A stretch of DNA of 64,000 bases from Pseudobdellovibrionaceae bacterium. GTDB taxonomy: Bacteria; Bdellovibrionota; Bdellovibrionia; Bdellovibrionales; UBA1609. The position numbers and the translations under genes were made by a program. The stretch lies in NCBI GenBank assembly GCA_023898385.1, contig CP060220.1, positions 930,001-994,000 on the forward strand, in the 5' to 3' direction. The notes under the pieces were generated by a model that was not told the DNA's origin, did not search any database, and saw only the letters and a program-made list of their open reading frames with translations. Shown here piece after piece: positions 15,322 through 23,840 of the stretch. Each line of letters begins with the position of its first letter. The stretch's first letter is position 1.

Positions 15322-16683
15322 ATGAACCATACACTTCCAGACGCACTCCCTTCTCCAAAAACCCTGATTCATCTAAGCGGGGAATTGCAGAAACTTTTAA
15401 ATCAACACCTTTGGGCCAAAATTGTTTTTGGACTAGTATTGGGCTTGGGATTTGGCGTGATTATTGGTCCTGAGATGGGATGGGTTTCGCCCCAACTTTC
15501 CTCCACCATTGGCGAGTGGGTGGCGTTGCCGGGCCGCATATTCTTGGCCATTGTGCAGATGGTGGTTATGCCTCTTATCTTTGCCTCTGTTGTGCGAGGG
15601 TTGGCTAGTAGCGGCAGCCTTGAAAACTTGAAAAACTTAGGCCTTAAAGTGATTGTCTATTACACGGCCACCACGGTGACCGCTGTGACGGTGGGACTTC
15701 TTGTGGCTCAGTTGATTCAACCGGGGCACAGCATTGACCCTGAGAAAATGCAGAGTTTTTTGAATCATTCACAGTCTTCCGCTCAAACACCGCCGCCGGA
15801 GGGAAACCTCAACACAGGTTTGTCTATTAATCAAATCCCGAAGACTTTACCCTCTCTGCTTCCGAGCAATCCGCTAAACGCCATGGTGTCTGATCAGATG
15901 CTGCAGGTGGTTTTATTTGCCGTATTCATCGGTGTGGCGTTGATTACATTGAGCCCCTCTGTGGCCAACCCCCTCATCCAACTTCTTTATTCCATACAAG
16001 AAGTGTGTATGGTGGTCATTCGCTGGGCCATGCGACTCGCCCCCGTGGCAGTGTTTGGACTTATGACCCAACTCACTTCACAAGTGGGATTTGAAATCTT
16101 AACAGGGCTGAGTGTTTATATTGCCACCGTGTTACTGGGACTATTTGTCGTACTGTTGATTTACTTATCCATGGTCGCCCTTTTGGGGCGCACAAATCCT
16201 TTCGTATTTTTAAAAAGCATTCGAGAAGTGCAGCTGTTGGCGTTTTCTACCTCAAGCTCTGCGGCCGTGATGCCACTTTCGATCAAAACAGCCGAAGAAA
16301 AACTTCATGTTCGAACGGAGGTCTCGCGCTTTCTGGTGCCACTGGGAGCCACTATCAACATGGACGGAACCGCCCTTTACCAGGGGGTCGCTACTCTCTT
16401 TCTAGCACAGCTTTTTCACGTAGATCTTACGCTCACTCAACTGACCATGGTTGTGATCACGGCCACCATGGCTTCTATCGGAGCCCCAGGCACTCCGGGC
16501 GTCGGCATAGTGATACTCTCGATGATTCTGTCTAGTGTGGGCATCCCCACTTCAGGAATTATGCTTATAATGGGCGTTGATCGCCTTCTTGATATGAGTC
16601 GAACGGTGATCAATGTCAGTGGTGATATGACGGCCTGCCTTATCATGAATCGTCTCACCGAAAGCTCACCCTCAAAAACTTAA
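15322..16683 (+). CDS. dicarboxylate/amino acid:cation symporter (DAACS, GltP/DctA type)
   Basis: A 453-residue inner-membrane secondary transporter for glutamate/aspartate or C4-dicarboxylates, driven by Na+ or H+. Family hallmarks are present: the Ser-rich hairpin STSSSAAVMPLS, the GATINMDGTALYQGVATLFLAQ segment with the NMDGT cation/substrate motif, the second hairpin ASIGAPGTPGVGIVILSMIL, and MGVDRLLDMSRTVINVSGD near the end. About eight helices plus the two re-entrant hairpins fit the length. AAGGTG precedes the ATG. It is followed after 9 bases by a thioesterase gene. Substrate preference cannot be read from the sequence. Confidence 0.92.
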   Translation: MNHTLPDALPSPKTLIHLSGELQKLLNQHLWAKIVFGLVLGLGFGVIIGPEMGWVSPQLSSTIGEWVALPGRIFLAIVQMVVMPLIFASVVRGLASSGSLENLKNLGLKVIVYYTATTVTAVTVGLLVAQLIQPGHSIDPEKMQSFLNHSQSSAQTPPPEGNLNTGLSINQIPKTLPSLLPSNPLNAMVSDQMLQVVLFAVFIGVALITLSPSVANPLIQLLYSIQEVCMVVIRWAMRLAPVAVFGLMTQLTSQVGFEILTGLSVYIATVLLGLFVVLLIYLSMVALLGRTNPFVFLKSIREVQLLAFSTSSSAAVMPLSIKTAEEKLHVRTEVSRFLVPLGATINMDGTALYQGVATLFLAQLFHVDLTLTQLTMVVITATMASIGAPGTPGVGIVILSMILSSVGIPTSGIMLIMGVDRLLDMSRTVINVSGDMTACLIMNRLTESSPSKT

Positions 16684-16692
16684 AGGTAAATT

Positions 16693-17118
16693 ATGACCGC
16701 CGGAAAACAACACACTATTTTCAACCACTCCCTTGTCATCAAAGAGCACCATTTAGACACTTTTGGCCATGTCAATAACGCCACTTACCTGCAGATCTTC
16801 GAGCAGATTCGCTGGGATATCTTGGAGTCCAGAGGCTACGGATTGGGGCGCATACAAGAAACTGGTCTTGGTCCAACAATTTTAGAAATCAACATTCGAT
16901 TCAAGCGAGAACTGAGAAACCGCGAAAAAATCAAAATTGAAACTCAATATAGCCACACAAAGGGCAAACTGTTTTTCATTGAGCAACAGATATACAATGA
17001 AAATAGTGAAATCTGCTGTTCAGCCACTTTCACTATGGGTCTGTTCGACATGAGAAAACGAAGCCTTGTCTCTCCGAGTGATGAGTGGATGCGAGCCATG
17101 TCAGACGGAGGAGTTTAA
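16693..17118 (+). CDS. acyl-CoA thioesterase, 4HBT/YbgC-type hotdog fold
   Basis: A 141-residue cytoplasmic hotdog-fold thioesterase. The family motif DTFGHVNNATYLQIFEQIRWDIL carries the catalytic Asp of the DxxGHVNNxxY signature (about residue 19), followed by ILEINIRFKRELR and FFIEQQIYNE strands. Such enzymes hydrolyse short or aromatic acyl-CoAs or acyl-ACPs. AAAGGT precedes the ATG. It follows the symporter gene by 9 bases and is probably co-transcribed; its end overlaps the convergent uridine kinase stop by 4 bases. Confidence 0.85.
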   Translation: MTAGKQHTIFNHSLVIKEHHLDTFGHVNNATYLQIFEQIRWDILESRGYGLGRIQETGLGPTILEINIRFKRELRNREKIKIETQYSHTKGKLFFIEQQIYNENSEICCSATFTMGLFDMRKRSLVSPSDEWMRAMSDGGV

Positions 17119-17762
17119 ACGCCCTTTGGCACTTCCACCCGAGAGGAATAACCAAAGAGTTCTAATGTTTCTATGAGGGGCCCTCGCATACTGCCCTCCC
17201 CACGAAACACCTTGTCGGCATACTGCTGTGATGGTTCCACAAAGAGGTCATGCATGGGCTTTACATACTTTTCAAATTGCCGAGAAACCCCTTCTGGTGT
17301 TCGTCCGCGCTCGGCCACGTCGCGCGCAAGCCGCCTTTTAAAGCGTACTTCTTCAGTGGTCTTAATAAAAATACTATAATCTAATAGCTCCCTGATTTCG
17401 GGCCGGCTCAAAATAAGAATCCCATCGATTAATATAACTGGCTTTGGCACTTGCACTTGAAAGTCAGCCTTACGCGTGTGGGTGACAAAATCATAATCAG
17501 GGACCGGCACAGAGTGCCCCTGCCGCAAAAATTTTAAATGCTGAGCTAAAAGCGAAAACTCAATGGCATCTGGATGATCAAAGTTAATATCTTCGCCACA
17601 TTTTACAACGAGCTTTCCATGATCCAAATAGTAGGAGTCCTGGTAAACAATGGCGCAAAGTTTTTCGCCAAGCACTCGTTTTAATTCACGGGCAAACGTG
17701 GTCTTCCCTGAAGCACTACCCCCAGATATCCCGACAATTAAATGTGTTTTTTGTAAATCCAC
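17115..17762 (-). CDS. udk: uridine kinase
   Basis: A 215-residue P-loop kinase of the uridine/cytidine kinase family (pyrimidine salvage: uridine to UMP). The P-loop GGSASGKTTF (about residues 13-22) and the nucleoside-site YQDSYY, plus the NFDHPDAIEF segment (E. coli Udk has NFDHP.A) and a RRLARDVAERGR lid, are all present. The GTG start is preceded by GAGGGAA. The reading frame is complete. A phosphoribulokinase assignment is less likely because the Udk-specific NFDHPD and lid motifs match well. Confidence 0.9.
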   Translation of the reverse strand: MDLQKTHLIVGISGGSASGKTTFARELKRVLGEKLCAIVYQDSYYLDHGKLVVKCGEDINFDHPDAIEFSLLAQHLKFLRQGHSVPVPDYDFVTHTRKADFQVQVPKPVILIDGILILSRPEIRELLDYSIFIKTTEEVRFKRRLARDVAERGRTPEGVSRQFEKYVKPMHDLFVEPSQQYADKVFRGEGSMRGPLIETLELFGYSSRVEVPKGV

Positions 17763-17822
17763 GCTTCCCTCTTAAGGACCTCTTATGGGTCACAGTTTTT
17801 TTACCGACACAGGGCACTTCAG

Positions 17823-19403
17823 CTAGCCACCAGTGATATGAAATTCCACCCCTGGGTTCTCTTTGGTCAACCAGCGCAAATCCCACTCTCGCTCAAGAAG
17901 CACCACGGGTCGACCACTTACGTCTTGATAGATTTTTGCGTTGCCCTTTAAACCCTCTCGCACTGGCTCGCCATTTTCATCGCGAGGCCAACGCGCCACT
18001 GACAGCGGCAATTTTTCTAGTTTCACATCCAGTCGATATTCATCGTTAAGTCGATACAGCAAAACATCAAACTGCAATTCTCCGACCACCCCAAGCACGG
18101 GGTCTTGTTCACCAACCAAGGGGTCAATAAACACCTGAACGGCTCCCTCTTCTGAGAGCTCACGCACACCCTTTTGCAGCTGCTTTCTCTTTAATGGATC
18201 TTTAATAGACAGTCTTGCAAATACTTCAGGCGAAAACCGCGGCATCCCTGAGTATTCTATGTTCTTGCCATCAGTGATGGTGTCGCCAATTTGAAAATTT
18301 CCGGTGTCTACGAGGCCCACTATATCGCCTGCATAGGCCTCCTCTACGGTTTCCCGATCCTGGGCCATAAATTGATTGGCATAGGCCAGTCGCAATTCTC
18401 GCTTAAGCCGCATGTGCTTCACTTTCATGCCCCGGCGAAACTCCCCAGAGCACACTCTAACAAAAGCCACGCGGTCGCGGTGCTTTCGATCCATGTTGGC
18501 TTGAATTTTAAAAATAAACCCCGAAAACCCCTTGTCATGCGGATCAATAAGGCCATCTTGGCTGCGCCTAGCCACGGGCCCCGGCGCGTAGTCGGCAAAA
18601 AGATCTAAAAATAAGTCCACGCCCCAACTGAACTTGGCACTGCCAAAAGTCATGGGCGACACTTCACCAGCTAAAAACTCTTCAATTAAAAATGGTCCCA
18701 GCGCCCCCTCCAGAAGTTCTAAATCCTCTTGAAGTTTATTAAACAATTCATCACCCACAAGGTCTTTGATTTTTTTATCCTGCCAACCATCAACCGCCAC
18801 CACTTCTGGCTCGATTTCACCTTTGGTGTAGAGGTACAATTTTTTATGAAGGCGGTGATATAGACCACGAAAACTCTCCCCCATTCCTATGGGCCAGGTG
18901 ACAGGAAAACAGCGGATCCCCAATGTACTTTCCACATCGTCGATCAGCTCCATGGGCTCTTTTCCATCGCGATCCATTTTATTGGCAAAGGTAAATATAG
19001 GCATCTTTCGCAAGCTGCAAACTTCATAAAGTTTTCGGGTCTGAATCTCAACCCCTTTGGCGGCGTCTATAAGCATGGCCGCTGAATCGGCAGCCACCAA
19101 CGTGCGGTAAGTATCTTCACCAAAGTCCTTATGGCCTGGAGTATCAAGAAGGTTAATGCGCAATCCACGATGATCAAATTGCATCACACTGGAGGTGATA
19201 GAAACGCCCCGCTCCTTTTCAAGAGCCATCCAATCGGAGGTGGCCGTCTTCTTGCCGGCCTTGGCTTTCACGTCTCCCGTTTCGCGAATCACACCACCGG
19301 CAAAGAGTATGCGCTCGGTGATTGTGGTTTTCCCCGCATCAGGGTGCGAAATAATCGCAAAAGTGCGGCGCCGGTCGATTTCTTGATCCACAGATAAAGT
19401 CAC
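17823..19403 (-). CDS. prfC: peptide chain release factor 3
   Basis: RF3, the translational GTPase that recycles RF1/RF2 from the ribosome after termination; 526 residues against 529 in E. coli. G-domain motifs: G1 SHPDAGKTTI (about 19-28), switch II DTPGHKDFGEDTY, G4 NKMD; the insertion KAKAGKKTATSDWMALEKERGVSI is RF3-specific and separates it from EF-G. C-terminal PVVLLEREWDLRWL also matches RF3. The GTG start has AAGGGGAA upstream. It is a single gene, followed after 60 bases by udk on the same strand. Confidence 0.96.
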   Translation of the reverse strand: MTLSVDQEIDRRRTFAIISHPDAGKTTITERILFAGGVIRETGDVKAKAGKKTATSDWMALEKERGVSITSSVMQFDHRGLRINLLDTPGHKDFGEDTYRTLVAADSAAMLIDAAKGVEIQTRKLYEVCSLRKMPIFTFANKMDRDGKEPMELIDDVESTLGIRCFPVTWPIGMGESFRGLYHRLHKKLYLYTKGEIEPEVVAVDGWQDKKIKDLVGDELFNKLQEDLELLEGALGPFLIEEFLAGEVSPMTFGSAKFSWGVDLFLDLFADYAPGPVARRSQDGLIDPHDKGFSGFIFKIQANMDRKHRDRVAFVRVCSGEFRRGMKVKHMRLKRELRLAYANQFMAQDRETVEEAYAGDIVGLVDTGNFQIGDTITDGKNIEYSGMPRFSPEVFARLSIKDPLKRKQLQKGVRELSEEGAVQVFIDPLVGEQDPVLGVVGELQFDVLLYRLNDEYRLDVKLEKLPLSVARWPRDENGEPVREGLKGNAKIYQDVSGRPVVLLEREWDLRWLTKENPGVEFHITGG

Positions 19404-19571
19404 AAATTCCCCTTAATTTCTTCAAAAACAACCGCCAATTTGTAACCGGCATTGAGTCTAAGTTCAAGTTGAAGCTCTGCGAGCAACCCTTGAATATAAG
19501 TAGACTTTCAGATACCTTAGAAAGGGCGAGAAGGGGCCCTTTAACCCCCACCCACTCGCCAGGAGACTTGC

Positions 19572-19805
19572 GTGGCTGACAAAGATAACAAATACGACGA
19601 AAACACCCCGGGAAAGTACTATGTGGACAAAGAGTGCATTGCCTGCGACGCCTGCGTCATGACGGCCCCAGACAATTTCTCAATGGATGAAGACGACGGA
19701 CATGCCTTTGTGGTCCATCAGCCAAAAAGCGAAGATGAAGAAGATCTTTGCCGGGAGGCTATGGAGGGGTGCCCCGTGGAAGCTATCGGAAATGACGGCG
19801 ATTAA
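19572..19805 (+). CDS. small single-cluster 4Fe-4S ferredoxin
   Basis: A 77-residue acidic ferredoxin. It has one 4Fe-4S motif, CIACDAC near residue 17, and the closing CPVEAIG near residue 69, with a third-cluster region lost, as in ferredoxins of the Pyrococcus/Desulfovibrio 'ferredoxin I' type (Fer4_13/15-like). In the first motif, CxxCxxC is followed by MTAPDNF and not CP, so the fourth ligand is the distant Cys. The GTG start follows AGGAGA at 5 bases. Its 3' end overlaps the convergent psd gene by 4 bases. It is a soluble electron carrier; the partner is unknown. Confidence 0.88.
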   Translation: MADKDNKYDENTPGKYYVDKECIACDACVMTAPDNFSMDEDDGHAFVVHQPKSEDEEDLCREAMEGCPVEAIGNDGD

Positions 19806-20641
19806 TTCGCTAAAATAAGCCTTTGCCCCATTTTGACTGGGCCCAACTTCACCTGAGCCAGATCAACAGCCCCCTTGGGATACATCACAATCACAGTGCT
19901 CCCCATATTGAACACACCCAGCTCATCGCCCGCATTAACGGGCATTCCGTCTTCTCCGTATGTTTTACTCATCGGCTTTCGAAAGTGAGAAGTATTGGTT
20001 CGAATCTCAGGGTCGAAGGCCACGGTGATCTGACCAACATTTGTGGCCCCCACCATAACCACAGCCACTCTACCCAGTGATCCTTCTATCCAAATCACCA
20101 CACGCTCATTGCGGGCAAACAGATCTGAAACCCGCTTCACACTATACCCATTGACGGGCCACAATTGGCCAGGAACATAATCGACACCCACAATGCGCCC
20201 CGAAACAGGGGCATGCACTCTGTGATAGTCCGTAGGACAAAGATAGTAGGTGAAATAACTCCCAGCCTCAAATTCTTGCGGCAATGCCGGGCGAGCGAGA
20301 AAATCGCTGGCCTGATAGAGTTTTTCCTTCGCCTGAATCATCAATCCGTTGTTTATAAGCCCTGAAACTGTGAGCTCAGAATCCGCAGGATGCACCAAAG
20401 GGCCTTCGATGGGTCGCACACCAGGTTTTAACTGGCGAGTGAATAAAGCATTGATCGTGTGGTATTGGTCAATGGGCAAAGCCGCCTCTAGCAAGTTAAT
20501 TTTATACCGCTTGGCAAACCATCGCACAGACCATGGCCCCAAGGGCTTGGGCAGCTGAATCTTTGTGAGCTGACCCACCAAAAAACTCAAAATATTTTTG
20601 GGGATACATCTCAGTAATAGCAATAAAATGGGCTGTTTCAT
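19802..20641 (-). CDS. psd: phosphatidylserine decarboxylase proenzyme
   Basis: A 279-residue membrane-associated enzyme that converts phosphatidylserine to phosphatidylethanolamine. The self-cleavage site is MGST in GVFNMGSTVIVMYPKG near residue 253 (canonical LGST; here Met replaces Leu), producing the pyruvoyl alpha-chain from Ser. The catalytic His region CPTDYHRVHAPVSGRI and the HPADSELTVSG segment are conserved. No good Shine-Dalgarno lies close to the ATG. It is complete and monocistronic. Confidence 0.93.
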   Translation of the reverse strand: MKQPILLLLLRCIPKNILSFLVGQLTKIQLPKPLGPWSVRWFAKRYKINLLEAALPIDQYHTINALFTRQLKPGVRPIEGPLVHPADSELTVSGLINNGLMIQAKEKLYQASDFLARPALPQEFEAGSYFTYYLCPTDYHRVHAPVSGRIVGVDYVPGQLWPVNGYSVKRVSDLFARNERVVIWIEGSLGRVAVVMVGATNVGQITVAFDPEIRTNTSHFRKPMSKTYGEDGMPVNAGDELGVFNMGSTVIVMYPKGAVDLAQVKLGPVKMGQRLILAN

Positions 20642-20796
20642 CTGTTTTTATCTATCAGGTCCCCGGCCGAAAAGGCACTTCTATTGCCAATCAATATTCA
20701 CCGTGTCGAATCCTCTGCGTCCACTTTTGACCCTTTGAATAACAATCAAAATTGCACCACTAGACACATTAGAAAGGCTGCACTATCGTCGCCCTC

Positions 20797-21579
20797 ATGC
20801 TAATTCGAACTCTACTTTTCGGGCTTTTGTCTCTTGCGAGTGCTCCTGTGGGAGCTATCGTTAACATTGAATCACTTCGGATGGAACCGAGTGCGCCCGT
20901 ACAAGCCGAAGCCCTGGTTTCTATTGACGGAAAAGTGGGGAACTCACAAAAAAATGCTTACAGCTTTTCTGGACAAGTACGAACAGATTCGGGGCCATTT
21001 CAAAACTTAGGCCTGATAAAGTTTAAATATGAAACCAGTCAGACTATAAAAACCGCTGACCAATTACTAGCGCATTACCGCTGGAACTATAATATATGGC
21101 CAAACTCATCCATAGAATCCTATGTGCAGTGGGAGAGAGATGTATTTAAAAGACTGGCTTCACGATCTCTTGCCGGGGCCGGCCTAAGAACCGCTCTTTC
21201 AGAAAGTGAAAGCTTTCGTCTCTATTTGGGAGCGGGAGCCTTTTACTATGAAGAACGCTACGAAGTAGATTCTCAGAATCAGATTGCCGAAATCGAGCAA
21301 CGTCTGAGGGGAAATTTCTATCTCTCATCAAAAATAGATGTGGCTGAATCCGTCGATTTCAAGACGACCCTTTATTACCAACCGCTTTTTGAGTCGCTTA
21401 CGAACTCAAAAAACCCACAAGATTTTCGTCTACTCTGGCAAAACTATATGGAGTTTTTAGTCAACAGCCACCTATCGTGGGTTATTTCCTATCAATTGTT
21501 CCACGATAGCCAGCCGCCCGCGGGCGTGAAGACCACCGATCAAGAATACGGGACTTCACTGAAGCTTTCGTTTCGTTAG
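20797..21579 (+). CDS. DUF481-type outer-membrane protein
   Basis: A 260-residue exported protein, signal peptide about residues 1-20 (cleavage after VGA). It has alternating beta-strands with aromatic ends throughout and a pattern typical of DUF481 ('salt-induced outer membrane protein'): DGKVGNSQKNAYSFSGQVRTD, HYRWNYNIWPNSSIESYVQWERDVFKRLASRSLAGAGLR and GAGAFYYEERY. It ends with the strand TSLKLSFR, carrying C-terminal aromatic Phe next to last, as outer-membrane barrels do. Function is unknown for the family. The ribosome site is weak. Confidence 0.75.
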   Translation: MLIRTLLFGLLSLASAPVGAIVNIESLRMEPSAPVQAEALVSIDGKVGNSQKNAYSFSGQVRTDSGPFQNLGLIKFKYETSQTIKTADQLLAHYRWNYNIWPNSSIESYVQWERDVFKRLASRSLAGAGLRTALSESESFRLYLGAGAFYYEERYEVDSQNQIAEIEQRLRGNFYLSSKIDVAESVDFKTTLYYQPLFESLTNSKNPQDFRLLWQNYMEFLVNSHLSWVISYQLFHDSQPPAGVKTTDQEYGTSLKLSFR

Positions 21580-21743
21580 CACTCGGCCCCTCCCCCGAGA
21601 AAACAACCGCCTGTCGCCTGTGATCTATTCGGCTGGCCCCCGCCATTTCTATACCCATTCAACAATTTATATTATTTTTAAAGTGGGCCGTTAAAATGCC
21701 CCCGAAAGCCCCGCTTTGATCCAATGTTCAACTCATCGATGCC

Positions 21744-23315
21744 TTGCATCGTGATGGCAAAATTGATACCTTCGCAAAAAGTGGCAGGTGGTATTTGAGT
21801 CAAATTTTTCACAATATTAAGATCGGTCTTGATGAGGAGCTTGAAGACCATCTCCAGTGGATGGCCCCCAACTATTCGAGTTATCATATTTTGCGAAAAT
21901 CCGTGGATGCCCGGCGCCGTCATTCACCGCAAATTGTGTTCTCTGTCGAGGTGTTTTCTGAAAATGAAGCTCCACCCAAAGTGGACTTTGACATTGATCG
22001 CGTGGCTTATTCTGGGGCGCCCGTTTTAATTATCGGGTCTGGACCCGCTGGCCTTTTTGCGGCCCTTCGCCTGCTTGAGCGAGGCATCCCTTGCATTGTC
22101 TTTGAACAAGGCTCGTCCACCGAACAAAGAATGAAACACATCAATCGATATTGGCGCTACGGAGAACTCAATTCAAGAAATAATGTTTGCTTTGGCGAAG
22201 GCGGAGCAGGGCTTTATTCTGATGGCAAACTGATCACACGAATCAAATCACCTCATATACCTTACGTGCTCCGACGGCTCGTGGATTTTGGCGCCCCAGA
22301 AGAAATTCTCTATTTGGCTAATCCCCATGTGGGGTCGGATCGATTGCGACGAATTATTCCCCATATTCGCAAACATATTTTATCAAGCGGGGGACAAATT
22401 TATTTTAACACTAAGGTGCAAAGCCTTCTATTAGAGCCCGACCGGGTGATCGGCGTACAAACAGAAGACGGCGCCAAGCATTTTAGCGACCACATTATCC
22501 TTGCCTGCGGCCATTCGGCCACGGACCTATTTGAACACCTCCAGCAACAAGGCGTGCATATAGAAGGCAAGTCTTTTGCTTTAGGGCTTCGCATAGAGCA
22601 CCCTCAGAAGCTGATCGATCAAATTCAATATCGCGAATTTGCCGGCCATCCCAAATTGGGCGTAGCCAATTACAAAATCACACACCACGATGACAAAAAT
22701 GACGTTGGGGTTTACAGCTTTTGCATGTGCCCGGGAGGATACGTTTTATCAAGCGGCACGGAGGCCGACGGCTTGGTTTCAAATGGCATGAGCAACTACA
22801 ATAGAAACTCTCCCTATGCCAATGCCGCGGTAGTGGTCACGGTGGATCATGAAAAGAGTTTCGGCAATGATCTTTGGGGTGGCATGAAAATGCGGCGACA
22901 ACTAGAACGTGAAGCCTTTCACCAGGTGCAAAAGGCCGGTGGCATCCGACAATTGCCCGTCCAAAAAATCACCGACTTCATTGATGGAAAACTTGGTAAG
23001 GCACTTAAAGGCTCGTGCCCCTCTGGGGTTTTGCCACTCCGCCTTGATGAGCTCCTCCCGCCCACAATCACCAACTACTTGCGAGAGGGGCTTGAGCGGT
23101 TCTCTAAAACCATGCCCGAATTTATCACAGACCAAGGACAATTTTACGGCGTTGAAACAAGAACCAGCTGCCCCCTGCGAATCACCCGAGACAAAACCAC
23201 CCTACAATCCTTGAGTCACCAGGGACTCTACCCCACAGGTGAAGGTGCTGGCTACGCTGGAGGCATCACCAGCGCCGCCTGCGATGGCGTGAGAGTGGCT
23301 GATGCAATTTTTTAG
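21744..23315 (+). CDS. COG2509-type FAD-dependent dehydrogenase
   Basis: A large FAD/NAD-fold oxidoreductase of the uncharacterised COG2509 group. An N-terminal RNA-binding-like domain (GLDEELEDHL..., SYHILRKSVDARRRH) is followed by a Rossmann dinucleotide motif GSGPAGLFAAL and the family signatures NNVCFGEGGAGLYSDGKL, CGHSATDLF, FALGLRIEHPQ, FCMCPGGYV and a final GEGAGYAGGITSAACDGVRVA. The substrate is not known. Start uncertain: TTG 21744 has no ribosome site; TTG 21795 (AGGTGG just upstream) is a better start and keeps the whole conserved region. Confidence 0.82.
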   Translation: MHRDGKIDTFAKSGRWYLSQIFHNIKIGLDEELEDHLQWMAPNYSSYHILRKSVDARRRHSPQIVFSVEVFSENEAPPKVDFDIDRVAYSGAPVLIIGSGPAGLFAALRLLERGIPCIVFEQGSSTEQRMKHINRYWRYGELNSRNNVCFGEGGAGLYSDGKLITRIKSPHIPYVLRRLVDFGAPEEILYLANPHVGSDRLRRIIPHIRKHILSSGGQIYFNTKVQSLLLEPDRVIGVQTEDGAKHFSDHIILACGHSATDLFEHLQQQGVHIEGKSFALGLRIEHPQKLIDQIQYREFAGHPKLGVANYKITHHDDKNDVGVYSFCMCPGGYVLSSGTEADGLVSNGMSNYNRNSPYANAAVVVTVDHEKSFGNDLWGGMKMRRQLEREAFHQVQKAGGIRQLPVQKITDFIDGKLGKALKGSCPSGVLPLRLDELLPPTITNYLREGLERFSKTMPEFITDQGQFYGVETRTSCPLRITRDKTTLQSLSHQGLYPTGEGAGYAGGITSAACDGVRVADAIF

Positions 23316-23425
23316 ATTCAAGATTGACCATAACGCCGATACAGAAAAAATCACTTTTCATTGAGCTTATCAGTTATTATTATGATTCATGGGCTTATAT
23401 AAGTTAAATCCAGATAAAGAACTCA

Positions 23426-23734
23426 ATGTTTGGGCAAAAAAAAGAAGCCCAAAACATTGTCGATTCTTTGGTTAAAAAGATCAAAGTCAGTGAAGTTTAC
23501 CTTTTTGGCTCTGTGGCCTCGGACCAATTCACTAAAGACTCTGACATTGATCTGTTGCTGGTTTTTGAAAACCAAGACCTCTTAGAACACGCAAAAAAAA
23601 TTATTTATGGAAAGCCTCTATCAACCGTGGGTGTTGACTACATACTTAAAACAAAAGAGGAGTTCGACAAACGTAAATCCATTGGTGGTGTTTGCTTTGA
23701 AGTTCTCCAGCACGGAGTACAACTCTTTGGCTGA
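23426..23734 (+). CDS. MNT-type nucleotidyltransferase (HEPN-MNT antitoxin-like)
   Basis: A 102-residue minimal nucleotidyltransferase. The motif GSVASDQFTKDSDIDL (Gly28, Ser29, Asp40, Asp42) is the metal/nucleotide site of the MNT superfamily. In HEPN-MNT toxin-antitoxin pairs the MNT protein silences the HEPN RNase, in some cases by AMPylation. The typical partner gene overlaps the MNT stop, and here a short reading frame that looks like a HEPN N-terminus does so but ends after 28 codons. The MNT may therefore be an orphan antitoxin. The ribosome site is weak; it has no other operon partner. Confidence 0.8.
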   Translation: MFGQKKEAQNIVDSLVKKIKVSEVYLFGSVASDQFTKDSDIDLLLVFENQDLLEHAKKIIYGKPLSTVGVDYILKTKEEFDKRKSIGGVCFEVLQHGVQLFG

Positions 23735-23813
23735 GGACAAAAAGCGTCTTTACAAAAAAGAATACGCCGCTGAATCTGTATTGAAATGGGCTCAGGGTCT
23801 TTTAGAATCTTGA
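23727..23813 (+). pseudogene. truncated HEPN-like remnant after the MNT gene
   Basis: A TTG-started frame overlapping the MNT stop encodes EDKKRLYKKEYAAESVLKWA and ends in TGA 28 codons in. This resembles the first helix of HEPN partner proteins (LYxxEYAxELLxxAxxDL), which are normally 110-140 residues. The following 27 bases up to the opposing gene show no continuation in another frame. The identification is by pattern only. Confidence 0.4.
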
Positions 23814-23840
23814 TAGGTAAAGATTTACCCCTAAACTGGG

